Assembly: GCA_030847615.1 (NCBI GenBank)
Contig: JAUMIR010000002.1
Coordinates: 239,959,809 to 240,023,808 of the forward strand
Reading direction: 5' to 3'
DNA: 64,000 bases
Origin: Gambelia wislizenii
Taxonomy: Eukaryota > Chordata > Lepidosauria > Squamata > Crotaphytidae
A program made the position numbers and the translations under genes. The notes under the pieces are model-generated. The model made no database searches and had not been told where the DNA came from. It worked only from the letters and a program-made list of their open reading frames with translations. Positions 10,768 to 21,674 of this stretch are shown here, in pieces; position 1 is the stretch's first letter, and each line of letters starts with the position of its first letter.

Positions 10768-11828
10768 GTTGTTCCTGCTGTTAACTGTCTTCAAGTTGAC
10801 TTCAAGTCATGGATACCCCTTGAATGAGACACCTCCAAGACTCCCTGTCCCCAACCACTCTGCTCAGCTCCTGCAGGATCAGAGCTGTGGCCTCCTTGAT
10901 TGAGTCTATCCATCTGGTATGTGGTCGTCCTCTCTTTCTACTGCCCTCTACCCTTCCTAGCATTACAGTTGTCCCTTCATATTTACTGGGGTTTGGTTCC
11001 AGGACCCCCGTGGATACCAAAATCCGTGAATACTCAAGTCCCATTATATGCAATGGCATAGCAAAATGGTGTCCCTTATATAAGATGGCAAAATCAAGGT
11101 TTGCTTTTTGGATTATTATTTCTTAAAGAATATTTTCAAGCCATAAATACTTAAATCAGTGGATACCAAATCCATGGATATGGAGGGACAACTCTATTGT
11201 CTTTTCTAGTGAGTCATGCCTTCTTGTGATTTATTCATCTTGGCTTCCAAGGAAAGTTCAGGCTTGATCTGTTCTAGGACCCATTTGTTTTTCTTTTTGG
11301 CCATCCAAGGTATCCTGCACTCTACTCTACATCTCAAATTAGTTGATTTTCTTTCTATCAGTTTTCTTTACTGTCCAGCTCTCACATCCATACATGGTGA
11401 TGGGAAATACAATGGCTTGGACGATCCTAACTTTGGTGTTCAGTTGTATATCTATGCACTTTAGGATCTTGTCTAGTTCTTTCATAGATGCCCTTGCCAT
11501 TCCTAGTCTTCTGATTTCTTGACTGCAATCTCCGTTCTGGTCAATGATTGATCCAAAGTATGGGAAATCTTTAGTTCAATTTCTTCTTTGTTTAGATGAA
11601 TTTATGTACATTCTCTGTGGTTATTATTTTTGTTTTTTTAATGTTCAACAGCAAGTCTGCCTTTGCACTTTCTTCCTTGACTTTCTTTAATAATTTTTCC
11701 AAGTGTTGTTGTTTTCTGCTAGTAGTATGGTGTCGTCTGCATATCTTAGACTGCTGGTATTCCTTCCTCTGATCTTCACCCCTTATTCCTCTGAATCTAA
11801 ACCTGCTCTGCATATGATATTTTCTCCA
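10768..11828 (-). pseudogene. BovB/RTE LINE ORF2 C-terminal half and 3' end (interrupted)
   Basis: On the minus strand, 11828-11600 encodes the reverse transcriptase palm in degenerate form (the codons around 11730 give an R-R-H-H shifted version of Y-A-D-D) followed by ENKQ-like HLEKLLKKVKEESAKA and LLLNIKKTKI. Next come the thumb region and, at 10963-10800, LGRVEGSRKRGRPHTRWID and WRCLIQ, the conserved BovB end. The 3' terminus is near 10768. A pogo-like MITE interrupts it at 10966-11194. Frameshifts and stops make it inactive. Confidence 0.8.
10966..11194. mobile_element. Pogo/Tigger-like MITE (CAGTTGTCCC family), inserted in BovB
   Basis: Left end CAGTTGTCCCTTCATAT, right end ATATGGAGGGACAACT. 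TA dinucleotides flank both sides (10964-10965 and 11195-11196). Removing the element restores the BovB sequence CTAGCATTA-TTGTCTTTTC. About 229 bp long. A close relative lies at 58030-58268, and the same left terminus starts at 63030. Confidence 0.85.
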
Positions 11829-12726
11829 ATAGCCAGAGCAATACTCTAGGGGAGGGGAGAAAGAGAAAGCAAGGTGGAGAAACTGCCTTTTTAAGAAAAG
11901 CATGGGGTCTTTTCTCCTGCTTATTGGTCTGCTTTTGGCCACTTTGCAGGCATGTCCCATTGTTTTCAACAGAAGGCAAAACCCCACCAGCTCCAAGACT
12001 GGAATAATTCTGCCCTTGTTCCAGGGATGTGTCAGGAATGGAGGAATTTACAGTCCCACAGCCCCAGGTCTGCCCATGGATTATTTTCTCTTGGCTCTCT
12101 GACAAAACTCCAATATTGGAGAAACAAGGGTGATGTAACTTTCTCTTCTCTCTCAGGAAAGGTTTGCTTCTCCACTACGGGACTTGTCTTTAGAAAGAGA
12201 GTCCAGAATAAGAATAAAATTAAAATCCTTTGGTCCTTGGGCTACCTTCCCAGGGACTACAGGACTATAGGTCGGTGTTGTTTCTGCTCATTTATTTAAT
12301 ATGTGTGTTTGTATATAAAGAATTTTTCAGTTACGTTGCATACCGAATTCACTCTTTTTTCCCCCCTTCTGGGGCATAAAACTGGGGGCTATGAAATATC
12401 TCCCATCCCAAGTGAGGTCAAACTACTCCTATGCCTGTTCACTTTTAGGTAGGCATCAAAATATTTTTGTTCTGCCTCTCCTTTGTTTTTTCTTTTTCCT
12501 TTTAGAGTAAAATAGTTTTCACTCTGCTTGGTTTAAATGCTCTGTCTGAATTGTGTTATTCTCTGGTTTTATGATAATTTATTTTGTTTACACCATGGTG
12601 AGGAGGTTATTTGGGTCAAAAGTCATTATACAAAGATCTTTACTTGTTTTTTAAAATACATATTTAAATAAAATTGAAATCAGTTTGACCACAGAGGAAG
12701 CCACTCAGAAGTGACCTTGGCAAAAA
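11829..12726. other. Unassigned stretch with the right copy of a direct repeat
   Basis: Positions 12198-12257 repeat the motif at 10300-10362. An open frame at 11902-12102 begins with a hydrophobic run (LLIGLLLATLQACP) that looks like a signal peptide, but it has no continuation, homologue or splice context that I can see. The rest is AT-rich. Confidence 0.4.
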
Positions 12727-12936
12727 TAGCAATAGCATTGACATTTCTATACTACTTATCAGTGCCAAAGCATTCCCTAAGCAGTTTACAAGGTGTTAGC
12801 TAATTGCCCCAACAACCTGGGTACTCATTTTACCAACCTATGGAAGGCTGAGTCAACCTTGGAGCCCTTGGGATCTAACTCACAACGTTGTGGCTGCAGT
12901 ACCATCATTTTAACCACTGCATCACCAGGACTCCAG
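12727..12936 (-). mobile_element. Sauria-type tRNA SINE
   Basis: Read on the minus strand, the head GGAGTCCTGGTGATGCAGTGG is followed by a degenerate B-box region, then CTCAGCCTTCCATAGGTTGG, a TTAGCTAACAC-like segment and ATAAGTAGTATAGAAATG before GCTATTGCTATT. The order matches the better preserved copy at 19394-19670. Diverged by roughly a fifth by eye. Confidence 0.78.
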
Positions 12937-13006
12937 TTGTTAAAAAGAAAGCTCCATTTCACACACAGTTTTAGTAGTATAGGAATGCTTTTCTAGGACT
13001 GTAGTG

Positions 13007-13378
13007 CAAGGATGGACAATATGCAACCCATGGAACATATGTGTGGCCCGTGCCGCTATTGGGGGAGCTTCTGCAACCCCATTTCCACTGCTGCCAATAG
13101 AACCATGTTGCCCATATTTAGCACAACTGTCTTTATTCTATTCCCTTCCAACATTTACCAGTCTGCCCTGCCAAGCTCTATGGTGTGAGAAGACACTCTG
13201 ATACACCATAGAGAGTACCATCGAGAGTCACCTCAGTTGTTACAAAATTTAAAGGCAGGTTGCAACAGGAAACTCAAGAGGTGGTTGCCAAATATTGATT
13301 GACAGGAGTCATGTGGCCCCCAACAGGTTGGAGGGGGTCTGTTGCAGCCCCCTGAGACCAGCCAGCTGCTCACCCTTG
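13007..13378. mobile_element. hAT-type element with near-perfect 8-bp target duplication
   Basis: Termini CAAGGATGGACAATATG and CAGCTGCTCACCCTTG are inverted in the CAGGGGTGGGCAA style of hAT elements. The flanks CTGTAGTG (12999-13006) and CTACAGTG (13379-13386) are an 8-bp direct repeat with two mismatches. Its 372 bp hold no transposase. Confidence 0.68.
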
Positions 13379-13869
13379 CTACAGTGTATGAAATTGCAGC
13401 ACAACTAAATGATGCCCATGCTGCTAGGAGTATACTGGTGAAATATTACATATTTATTATTAATTACAGTCATAGATTGCCTTTCAGAAAGAACAGCTCC
13501 CATGGCTGTTTACAAGGAAAACAAATTAAAATGTTTCATACTTATGCTTTTTAAAAAATGCAGTAACTCAGTTGCAGCTACAGAAGACAGCACTGGGTAT
13601 TTGTGAAGCTGCATCCTTCTCCATTCAGCCTTCTCACCCATTCACACACACCCTCCATACTTCCCAAATGTAGTGCTTAGTGAATAGGCCTTATTAAAAC
13701 TGAAATTGGCCACTGGCTTGAGGCAAATAAAATTTGACTTTACTATATGAATAGGAGTGTGTGAATTCACAAATGCTTGGATTTTGTTGGGGTGAAACCC
13801 AAAGGTTCCTGGGCCACCTTCCTTTTTATAAGTGTAGTCTTTCCTATTTCTTTTTAAAATAATGTTTGT

Positions 13870-14075
13870 GTATATGTGCTTTCAAGTTGTCTGCCGACTT
13901 ATGGTGACCCCATGAATTTCAGGGGGGTTTCTTAGGCAAGATCTACTCAGAGGTGGTTTTGCCAGTTCTTTCCTCTGAAATATGCCCTACAGCACGTGGT
14001 ATTCATTGGCAGTCTCATATTCAAGTACTGATTCTGCTTAGCTTGCAAGATCAGACAGGATCTGGTGCCTTTAGG
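13870..14075 (-). mobile_element. 5S-rRNA-derived SINE (5S-Sauria type)
   Basis: The minus-strand start CCTAAAGGCACCAGATCCTG, then CTGATCTTGCAAGCTAAGC and AGTACTTGAATATGAG, is the 5S rRNA-like head with the internal RNA polymerase III promoter region. It continues into CTCTGAGTAGATCTTGCC and CATAAGTCGGCAGACAACTT, the tRNA-SINE type tail. Lacks the rest of 5S rRNA, so it is not a functional rRNA gene. Confidence 0.85.
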
Positions 14076-15385
14076 ACCCATGGTCACCATATGGCTAAAA
14101 CTGGAGTCAGGCTTGGTAGGCTTATCTTTGTTCACATAATTTAAGCATGGGGGTGTACCCTTAGGAGCAAACATGTGACATTATTCTCACAACACTTGCT
14201 TCTTCATGACCAGGAACATTTTTTTTTCCAAAACAGTGATGAAAAGTTATTTACATGGAGAAGTCTCTCACAAAATGCAACCGAGACATCTTGAGTTCCT
14301 TCCTGCAGGTCCCCCTGTCCCATGCCTGAAAGTCCTACAAAGTGTAGTTTATGGGGCACAAGCTGCAAACTCATCCACCAGGCCACCATCCACATAAATC
14401 TTTTCACAAGGTGATTTTTTTTAAAAAAAGTTGACAAATCAGTTGTGGGAATCTCTCCTTAATGTGCCTATTTTCAGTCTCCCTGCCCCCCACCCACCCC
14501 CCGCCGCCTCACTCAAGCCCCTCTTGTTTCTCTTCTTCCTCCTCTGAGGAATTAAAAATCTATTTCCAGCTGAACCTTCCTGCATAGGGAGACATTTATT
14601 GGTTGCAATGCCAAAGAAGAGGAGGAGGAGGAGGGAGAAGAGGGGGTGAAGGCCCTCATTTGTCGGTTCCTTCCATCACAGAGTCAGGGAGATTTTTGTG
14701 GGTGGGGGGGGGAACAGTGGAGGCAGGGCATAGGCAGTCCCCAGCTGTTCAGCATTTGGTTGGGTAAAGGGGGGGCATCCCTGGAGTCATTAGACTCCAA
14801 AGGACACCTCGCCCTCATCATGTTCCGAGTACAAATCCTATGTTAAATTTAATTTAAAAACCATCTTTGCCTTAAATTTCAAAACAAACCTTCTGTACAA
14901 TAATAATGATAAAGCAGGGAGCTGGCGCTCTGGACAGGGGAGATTTTTCTTGTTGACACCGAGTTTCCGATTAAAGGCAGGCAAACATAAATCCTTCTTC
15001 ATAATTGCCGCACTTGGTTCACTTGCATCCCTTAGCAGAATGGATTTTGCATCCTCCCCTCTCCCTGCTGCCCTTTCCTGTGAGGAGCCACCTGCCCCTG
15101 TCCTTAGCCCTGTCTGAGAACAGTGGAGGGATCCCTTTTTTTTACAGGATGTTGGGGAGGGTGGGTGGCAAGGAATCTTGCTGCTTCTCTGAGAGCATTT
15201 GTACCTAAACTATTGCCTCAGGTGACTGGTAGTCTAATTAGCTATAGGCAATGTGATGCCGTCCAGATGGTTTAGACTACATCTACCACCAGACCTGAGC
15301 AACATGTCAATTGAGGGGGGATTGTGGGAGCTGTAGTCAAAAACTTTTGAAGGCCATGCCCCAATCCAGTCACCAGATTCAGTAA
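14076..15385. other. Unassigned; possible conserved block near 14850-15070
   Basis: The stretch includes a C-rich run at about 14483-14512 and a GA-rich run at about 14620-14645. Around 14850-15070 the sequence is unique and has CpGs, a forkhead-like GCAAACATAAA at about 14979-14989 and a TTGTTGACA site. It could be a regulatory element, but there is no direct evidence of conservation. No coding signal. Confidence 0.3.
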
Positions 15386-15604
15386 GTGCATACTCTCCAA
15401 CTGTCCCATTTATCACCTATTTTTTTTGCAGTCCATGTAACTGCAATAATTAACACACACTATCTTTCATTTTTATCACATATCCATTTTCTTCTTCTCT
15501 TTTTGATTTCTTTCTGTGTCATATTTTGGATTCTAAGCGTATTGGGCAAGGACCCCTTGACATGTAGTCGCTAAAGGATATTGATGGTGAAACATAGGGA
15601 TGGA

Positions 15605-15890
15605 GAACATGGGCATAATCTTCAACTCTCCTGATTTGGCAGGACAGTCCAGATTAATTCTCTGTTGTCCCGTTTTTTCAGCTGCTTTTAAAATGCCCCA
15701 GTTTCTCTTTCCTTCTCTCACTTTCTTCAGTCCTCAGTTTACCTCAGTTGCTACAAACTGAGTTCAAAGTGCAACTCAGCAGAAGGGAGAGGGGGATGTG
15801 GATTCTTCCCCTTCCCAGTAGGCTCAGTCAAACACAAACTGCTGCAGCCTCTCCCAGCTTGTCTGTTCTCCCTTGTTAATTACTTTCCCC
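15605..15890 (-). mobile_element. CCTCCAACTGTCCC-type TIR repeat, copy 1 (partial)
   Basis: The minus strand is similar to plus-strand copies at 20628-20998 and 49085-49490. Shared landmarks are GGAGAGTTGAAGATTATG-like ends, CTGGGGCATTTTAAAAGCAG, AACTGAGG and TTTGCAC-like segments. A further isolated terminus, CATACTCTCCAACTGTCCC, lies at 15388-15406. Non-coding DNA transposon remnant, superfamily unknown. Confidence 0.55.
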
Positions 15891-16942
15891 ATCTTGACCA
15901 CACTGTGATGTTGGAGGGTATGTAAGTGAGATCTATAAGTGAAAGCAGGCTTCTGCATACACAGCTGCTGCGGGTGGAGGTATACATTTGGATTCCACTA
16001 GGATGGCTGCATACAACTTTTAATGACAATTGCAGATTATGTATTTCTATTTGGGGCCACTGGTTTGGGCACACATAGCCAAAGCTGGATGTGGCTGTTG
16101 TAGCTGAAAGCACACATAGTAACTCACAGCTGTACACATATATGCACTTATTTCCTTTAAATAAGGATGATAAATCAATTTTTAAAACAAAGCACCCTCC
16201 TTGCAAACAATGGCCATATTCCATCTTAATAAGGTCCTTCAATGAAGTCACGTTTCTCATCTTTTTCAAAGATTGACAGGCCATGTAGGTGTTAGTCTCC
16301 ATGGTAGGGGTGGGCAGAATGAAGATCTAGATGGATTGGCAGATCTTGGGGTGATTTTGCAAAAGATTAGCAAGGGTTTGGGGCAAATGCTGTAACAGTA
16401 GCAATAATAAAATTTCCCCACCTAAATTAAGCTCCTAAAAAAAAACAAAAATGAGCTGAACAGCCAGATATCTGCCCTTCCTATGGAGTGAGTGCAGGAG
16501 AATGCATGACAGTATGAGTTTGAATCCTATGGCTTCATTATAAGCAAAAGTCTAATCCCCTTGCCCTGGTCAATGCTACATGTCCAAGATAAGGCTGTCT
16601 TCATTTTGCTGCCTTGACATGAGGGCTGATACATTGATTGGGCCCATGGTGCATTTGCCCTGGATGCTGAGCTTTAAGTAGGATCTGATGAGGCCACCCA
16701 ACCAGGCGGAGGAATCCACTGTTAGGCAAGGAAGAGACAACAAAGAAGAAAAAGCATGGCTCCAGGAAGTGGCTGTGACGTCGCTACTCAGGTCGGCCCT
16801 GCTGTTAGGCAGAGTGAGGCAACTGCCTCATGTGGCACACATTGGGGGCAGCAGAGGCAGCCCCCAATTTTTCTTCCTTAGTCTTGAAAAAGTGAGCTGT
16901 GCATATTCCAAAGCCTGTCCACCATTCTTCAAATTATCCTCC
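15891..16942. other. No recognised feature
   Basis: A 140-codon minus-strand frame (15880-16302) has scattered Cys and Ser but no domain, and its codons show no sign of selection that I can judge by eye. I see no shared repeat. It may be unique intergenic DNA. Confidence 0.45.
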
Positions 16943-17137
16943 AGTATGGTGTAGTGGTTTGAGCATTTGACTATGACTCTGGAGACCAGGGTTCAAACCC
17001 CCACTTGGCTATGGAAACCCACTGGGTGATCTTGGGCAAGTCACACTCTCTCAGCCTCAGAGGAAGGCAATATCAAACCACCACCCCCCGAACAAAGTTG
17101 CCGTATGTTGGAAATAACTTGAAGGTACCCAACAATA
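16943..17137 (+). mobile_element. tRNA-derived SINE
   Basis: GTATGGTGTAGTGGTTTGAG carries the A box and GGTTCAAACCC the B box of a tRNA-type polymerase III promoter. The body follows: GGAAACCCACTGGGTGA, CTTGGGCAAGTCACACTCTC, AGAGGAAGGCAA and GAAATAACTTGAAGG. Other copies are at 22374-22606, 48451-48672 and 19291-19800 (minus). Confidence 0.85.
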
Positions 17138-17284
17138 TGGTGATGGGTGATTTCTCACTGCCAAGGCAGAAGTCAAATTCAGCAGTCCATTCTGTCAGCC
17201 TCTGCAAATGGAGTGGAGAGAGGATGCAATTTTGATGTTTGCCTCAGGCAGCAAAATGTCTTATGTGTTCCCTGTCACTACTGG

Positions 17285-17589
17285 GGAGATTCTCAGACAT
17301 GACAAATACCACGTCAGAAGATTGTGACGAGAATTGAAACAGGCAAGATTATCAGACAATGTCATCCTCCAGTGTCCCTGGGTCGTAGCACAGCCGTGAG
17401 TAAGGCATCCCTTTCTATTAGTGGCTTGTCTCCGTCAATACGAAAAGGAAGCCTCGTCCATGGCAGCACTATGACCCAGGAATGGCAGAAAGATGCAGGA
17501 TAATGTTGCCCTTTCTGTTCTTGTCGCATTCTTCTGACGTGGTTTGGAATGCGTTTTTTTGTCACATTCCACCACGTCTGATAATCTCC
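17285..17589. mobile_element. GGAGATTATCAGAC-family, short subfamily, copy C
   Basis: Ends GGAGATTCTCAGACATG and CACGTCTGATAATCTCC. At 305 bp it is about half the length of copies B and D. Its interior aligns with copy F (39404-39710): both contain CAGACAATGTCATCCT, GAGTAAGGCATC and TATTAGTGGCTTGTC. No clear target duplication. Confidence 0.78.
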
Positions 17590-17829
17590 TATGAATATGG
17601 AGCAGCTAGAAGTGCTCAAGAAAGAAGGCTGAGTATCCTAGAAGGCAAGTGCAAAGCACACACGTCTGTCTGCATCATCCAAATACCCAATGAGAGATCT
17701 CTGTTTGGCCAGAAATACCCATCTGCTTTAGCAAAAAAAGCAAGATGTCAGGAAGGTGCTCAAAGAAGGCATGGGATGGCTCTCGGTCCACAGCAGTTTC
17801 GAGCAACTGCTCCAGCCTCCTCCTCCTGA

Positions 17830-18340
17830 TGCTCCCAAGTTGATGGCAGGATGGAGGGGAGAAAAGATGGGTGTCTCCAGAGTTGGCTGGTTGTCATAGC
17901 AACCGGGCCTAGCTTGCAACAAGGACCCGCTTCTCTATTGTCAAGCAGCCAAAGCAGAGGCTTTTGTACCAGCCCTTTCCCAGCAGGCTTTGCTGAATAG
18001 GTGTGAGTTCATGAACCTTCCTTGGCCGCTGAAGAAACAAACACATATTTGACCTTTGACCCGCTGGTGACGTCTCAGCTCCCCTGATTGGGGTAGCAGG
18101 AGGCTGCCTTGGCGATGAACAATGATTTTTATCTCCTTTGTTCCTCCCAACCCGATACACCCACAGTTCCAGATTCTTCTTTTTAAGAAATCTACTGCAA
18201 ATGAACCTGAGACAGTGACTGCTGATCAACTAAGATCTTTTGTCTCTGCTTTGCCAGCAGAACCTCACAGCCAATTTTGTTTATTTTTAATAAATGGGGT
18301 GAAGGATACTGTTTTGTTCACCAGTCCTCCTTAGAGTCTT
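17830..18340. promoter_or_regulatory. Candidate regulatory block: X-box, DR1 and CRE-like sites
   Basis: Non-repetitive stretch with three strong matches to vertebrate factor sites. GTTGTCATAGCAAC at 17890-17903 is a near-palindromic RFX X-box. TGACCTTTGACC at 18050-18061 is a direct repeat with one-base spacing (DR1) recognised by RXR heterodimers, HNF4 and COUP-TF. GTGACGTCTC at about 18067-18076 has a CRE half plus. The cluster, the CpGs and the absence of repeats suggest an enhancer or promoter. No transcription start or exon is evident. Confidence 0.45.
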
Positions 18341-18979
18341 CTCTCTCACTCTCCTCTTATTTCCCATTTTAAAAATGGAATATTTTAAAAACAAACAAAA
18401 GGCCCCTTTTTTGCCAATGAGACTTCTCCCCCAACCTTTCCTTGAAACTGCTGTACGATTTTCATCAGAATTTGGTTAGCATTGCTAATCATGTTTGTAC
18501 TCTTTGCAAGCATGCCATGATCCATGATCCTCCTCTTTAGTGCAGAAGCTTGTATCCATGTCCCAGGAATAATTTCTGGACCCCAAGGGATAGGTTTGAA
18601 ATTTGAAGGAAGTGACTGGAATCCTATTAACACACTACACCAGCTGCTAGGCTTTTTCCGGGATCACAAAACAGTGGCAAGGGAAAGCAGACAAAACTCC
18701 CTGCTCTGGGCAGCCAGTTTTTCCAAAGCTTTACTACTGCCTATCCCAGTGCCATTTTGCAGGCATAGTTCACCAACAGGATCACAATGTTACATCTTCA
18801 AAGATGTCATTCTTCAAAAACTGGGTTTTCTGTGTCATGTCCTTCTTGGGGGCCTACCATGATAGCTTCCACCCACACAACTCCTGTGCTCTAAATAAAG
18901 GGTGAAAACTAGTAGTACAACTTACGCCCATTGCTCTATTATAGGAAGCTGCTTCATTTGCTTACTGTATTGTAACTCT

Positions 18980-19198
18980 GGGCCCCTGCCATACTACACA
19001 ATTATAGCACTATGATTCTGCTTGAACTGTCATGGCTGCTTCCTATGGAATCCTGGAATTAGTCATTTGGTGAGGCCCAAGAGCAATCTAGCTGAGAATT
19101 CTCAATGCCTCTCCCTAAACTGCAAATCCCAGGATTCCATAGGATGGAACCATGGTAGTTAATGTGGAATCAGAGCACTATATGAGAGAGACAGGGGA
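18980..19198. mobile_element. Palindromic hAT-like MITE, TATAGCACTATGATTC family, copy 1
   Basis: The left arm ATTATAGCACTATGATTCTG...CATGGCTGC..CCTATGGAATCC is mirrored by the right arm GGATTCCATAGGATGG..CCATGG..GAATCAGAGCACTATAT. The whole element is a long hairpin around CAAATCCCAGGATTCC. Relatives lie at 25115-25287, 43881-44083 and 45418-45638. Confidence 0.72.
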
Positions 19199-19393
19199 GG
19201 AGGGAGGCTCTAGTGAGTGTAGTGTCAGACTTTGAATTGCTTTGGCAAATGAGCAGCGTCATGACAAGACAAAACACATATGGAATAAGACTGCTGTGTG
19301 CTTTCAAATAGATTCTAACTTATGGCGACCCTATGGCGAACACATCATGGGGTGTTTGTGGCAAGATTTGTTCAGAGGGGGTTTGCTTTGCCA

Positions 19394-19670
19394 GGGGAGC
19401 CCTGGTGGCGCAGTGGTTAAATGCCTATACTGACTGCAGCCACAACGTTGCAAGTTCCATCCTAAGGGCTCCAAGGTTCTCTCAGCCTTCCACCCTTCCA
19501 TAGGTCGATAAAATGAGTAGCCAGCTTGTTGGGGGCAATTAGCTAACACACATTGTAAACCACTTAGGGAGTACTTTGGCACTGATAAGTAGTATAGAAA
19601 TAGAAGTGCTATTGCTATTGCTATTGCTATTGCTATTGCTATTGCTATTGCTATTGCCATTGCCATTGCC
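19394..19670 (+). mobile_element. Sauria-type SINE, best preserved copy
   Basis: Head GGGGAGCCCTGGTGGCGCAG and TGGTTAAATGCC, then a degenerate B box, CTCAGCCTTCCACCCTTCC, AATGAGTAGCCAGCTTG, GGGGGCAATTAGCTAACAC and AAGTAGTATAGAAATAG. It ends in a (GCTATT)n hexamer tail from about 19610 to 19670. These SINEs are tRNA-derived and are thought to use BovB machinery. It is inserted into the minus-strand SINE described above. Confidence 0.88.
19608..19670 (+). repeat. (GCTATT)n hexanucleotide tail
   Basis: About nine hexamer units, the last ones changed to GCCATT. It forms the 3' tail of the Sauria SINE and gives a spurious (AI)n frame on the other strand. Confidence 0.92.
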
Positions 19671-19800
19671 TTCCTCTGGGGCTAAAAGAGTATGATGTAC
19701 CCAAGGTCACCCACTGGATTTCCATGGCCAAGTGGGGATTCAAACGCTGGTCTCCAGAGTCATAGTCCTACGCTCAAACCACTAGACCACATGGGCTCTT

Positions 19801-20627
19801 TTTTTCCACACTACTGGAGGTAGGAAGGATGCTGAGGTATACTGGAGAAAAAAGGAGTGCCATAATGGTGGGCCAGGAAGACGCATGATGGGCAAAGTGT
19901 AGCAGATAAGTTTTTTTCTGCAGTGCATATCAGACTTCAGAAGTTTCAGCTGTTGAATTCCCTACAGCTGTTGAAGCCACAAGGGTGATACCAAGAAAAA
20001 ACAACAATGCTGAAGGCAAACTTTATGATGTTTCTATCTTATCTTTCTGCAAAAGAGGTCAGGAAACAACTTCAAGGGTTTGCGTATCTTATCCTCACCA
20101 CAGCTGTATAAGTTAGGCTGAAAGCCAAAAGCAGTTACTTGTCCAGCCCTTCCAACTGACGCTCACGGCTGAACAGTGATTTCAATACAGGTCTCCCCAG
20201 TCTTAATTGGGCACCATGTTTAATAGTGTTATTCGCACTGCCTACACTAGTCAGTTTATTTGGGCAAACTTGTCCATTACAGCTACAAGATCCCTTTGGT
20301 AGCTTGATTATTAAATGTATGCACCTAATGGAAGAAATGGAAGAAACCTCCCCTGCAAGAAAAAGAAATACTATTACTCGCTTTTCCTTACTACAACCAC
20401 TTCCCCTAGTGCTATACAGGTCAATGGAGTGGCAAAAATTGACCAGACCAGATCACAAACCAATTTTGGACCAGCCGGTTTCATAAAAGTCATAAACGCT
20501 TCTGAAAGTACTCTGGCGGGCTTAAATTTCCATGAAAGCCTGAAAGCACCCATATGGCTAAGCATGCTCCACATCACAAAATAAAACATACTATTAAAAA
20601 CAGAATTTCAATATGTACATTCATGCT
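19801..20627. other. No recognised feature
   Basis: Apart from short SINE-like scraps around 20110-20170, I see no repeat signature or coding evidence. The frame at 20226-20584 has no domain. Confidence 0.4.
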
Positions 20628-20998
20628 CTCCAACATTTCATAGATGAAAACCCGGATGCATGTGGCCAGGCAATATTGGAGTGCGATCAAGATGGCAAAA
20701 GTTATTAATGAAGGAGAACACACAAGCTAGGAGGTGCTGCAGATGTTTGCTTTTGTCTGAGCCTACAGGGAATGACAAAAATCCCCCTCCCCTCCCCTCC
20801 CCTCCCCTCCCCTATTATACTCCTGGCTGAGTTAAAAACCATCTCTTCATTTCCCCCTGCTGAGTAAAAAACTACTTTTGCACTTTAAATTCAGTTTGCA
20901 GCAATTAAAGTAAGCTGAGAACAAAGGGGGAAGTGGGAAGAGGAGAGAAGCTGGGACATTTTAAAAGCAGCTGAAAAAGTAGGACAGCAGATTATTAC
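20628..20998 (+). mobile_element. CCTCCAACTGTCCC-type TIR repeat, copy 2
   Basis: Starts near TTCATGCTCTCCAAC. Shares with copy 3 (49085-49490) AACACACAAGCTAGGA, TTTGCTTTTG, GTTTGCAGCAATTAAAG-like and GCTGGGACATTTTAAAAGCAG segments in the same order. A (CCCCT)n run lies inside at 20782-20813. No coding capacity. Confidence 0.6.
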
Positions 20999-21674
20999 GG
21001 TAATCAGGTCCACATCTAAGGCACTTATTACAGCACCACTAGTCACATATCTGGGAGTTAGCTTAGGTTAGTCCAGGATTCAGCTGAAACTCCTAATACC
21101 TCACCGCCTCCAAAAAACCAAACCTGAGCAACCAGTTTGCCACATATAAAAATGAATGTTTCTACTGCCAAAAAGGATGGCTCCATATGCTGTTACTGAA
21201 AAGCTATTATTAGCTGTGTCTGCACAAAAGCCTCAGTCTGGATGGCAATCTTTGGTGGAGGAGAAAAGGGACACAGCTTGGATCAGCTGACATGTTTGGG
21301 ATTCTGGTCAGGTTTGGCAGCTGGCAGACAGAAATAGCAAAGCCATTTATTCTGGAGCAGCAGGGATTGAAAGGGCTTCCCTTCTTCCAAGAGATCAAGG
21401 AGCAGATAAACTCTGCTGCAGCAGAGGGCACTAGAGGAGGGAGGCGAATGGCACGTCCTGGATAATCCAGTTTAGATGTGAAAACCTGTGCCCCAGCCAT
21501 TACATGGAAGGAATATCATAGATGTTAGGCTCAATATTCCTCTGAAGAGAAACTCAATCCAGGGCTAACTTGTGCCAGAATGGACATTGGCCACCACTGC
21601 AAGTATATCTCATGCTTATTTGTATGATATCTAGCAGGCAGAATATCAGTTTCTTTGATTTGTTATGCAATTTA

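Larger units (their letters stand above)
19291..19800 (-). mobile_element. tRNA-derived SINE, split by a Sauria SINE
   Basis: Plus-strand text CTTATGGCGACCCTATGG and GGCAAGATTTGTTCAGAGG (19319-19380) is the reverse of the SINE 3' half. After the insert the match resumes with TTCCTCTGGGGC, CCCAAGGTCACCCACTGG and the reverse of the tRNA head TCTGGAGACC..ACCACTA (19671-19793). The parts are contiguous in other copies, so this older SINE was the target of a younger one. Confidence 0.85.

Noticed and set aside
11902..12102. Secreted small protein (hydrophobic N-terminus)
   Set aside because: Only 66 codons, sits next to a BovB relic, and lacks any further support.
13870..14075. 5S rRNA gene (and the similar heads at 42924, 47297 and 50795)
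   Set aside because: Only the 5S-like head is present and it is followed by a SINE tail, so these are SINEs and not rRNA genes.
16943..17000. Functional tRNA gene
   Set aside because: A and B boxes are present but the rest does not form a tRNA acceptor stem; the SINE body follows.
19331..19666. (AI)n repeat protein on the minus strand
   Set aside because: It is a translation of the hexanucleotide tail of a Sauria SINE.
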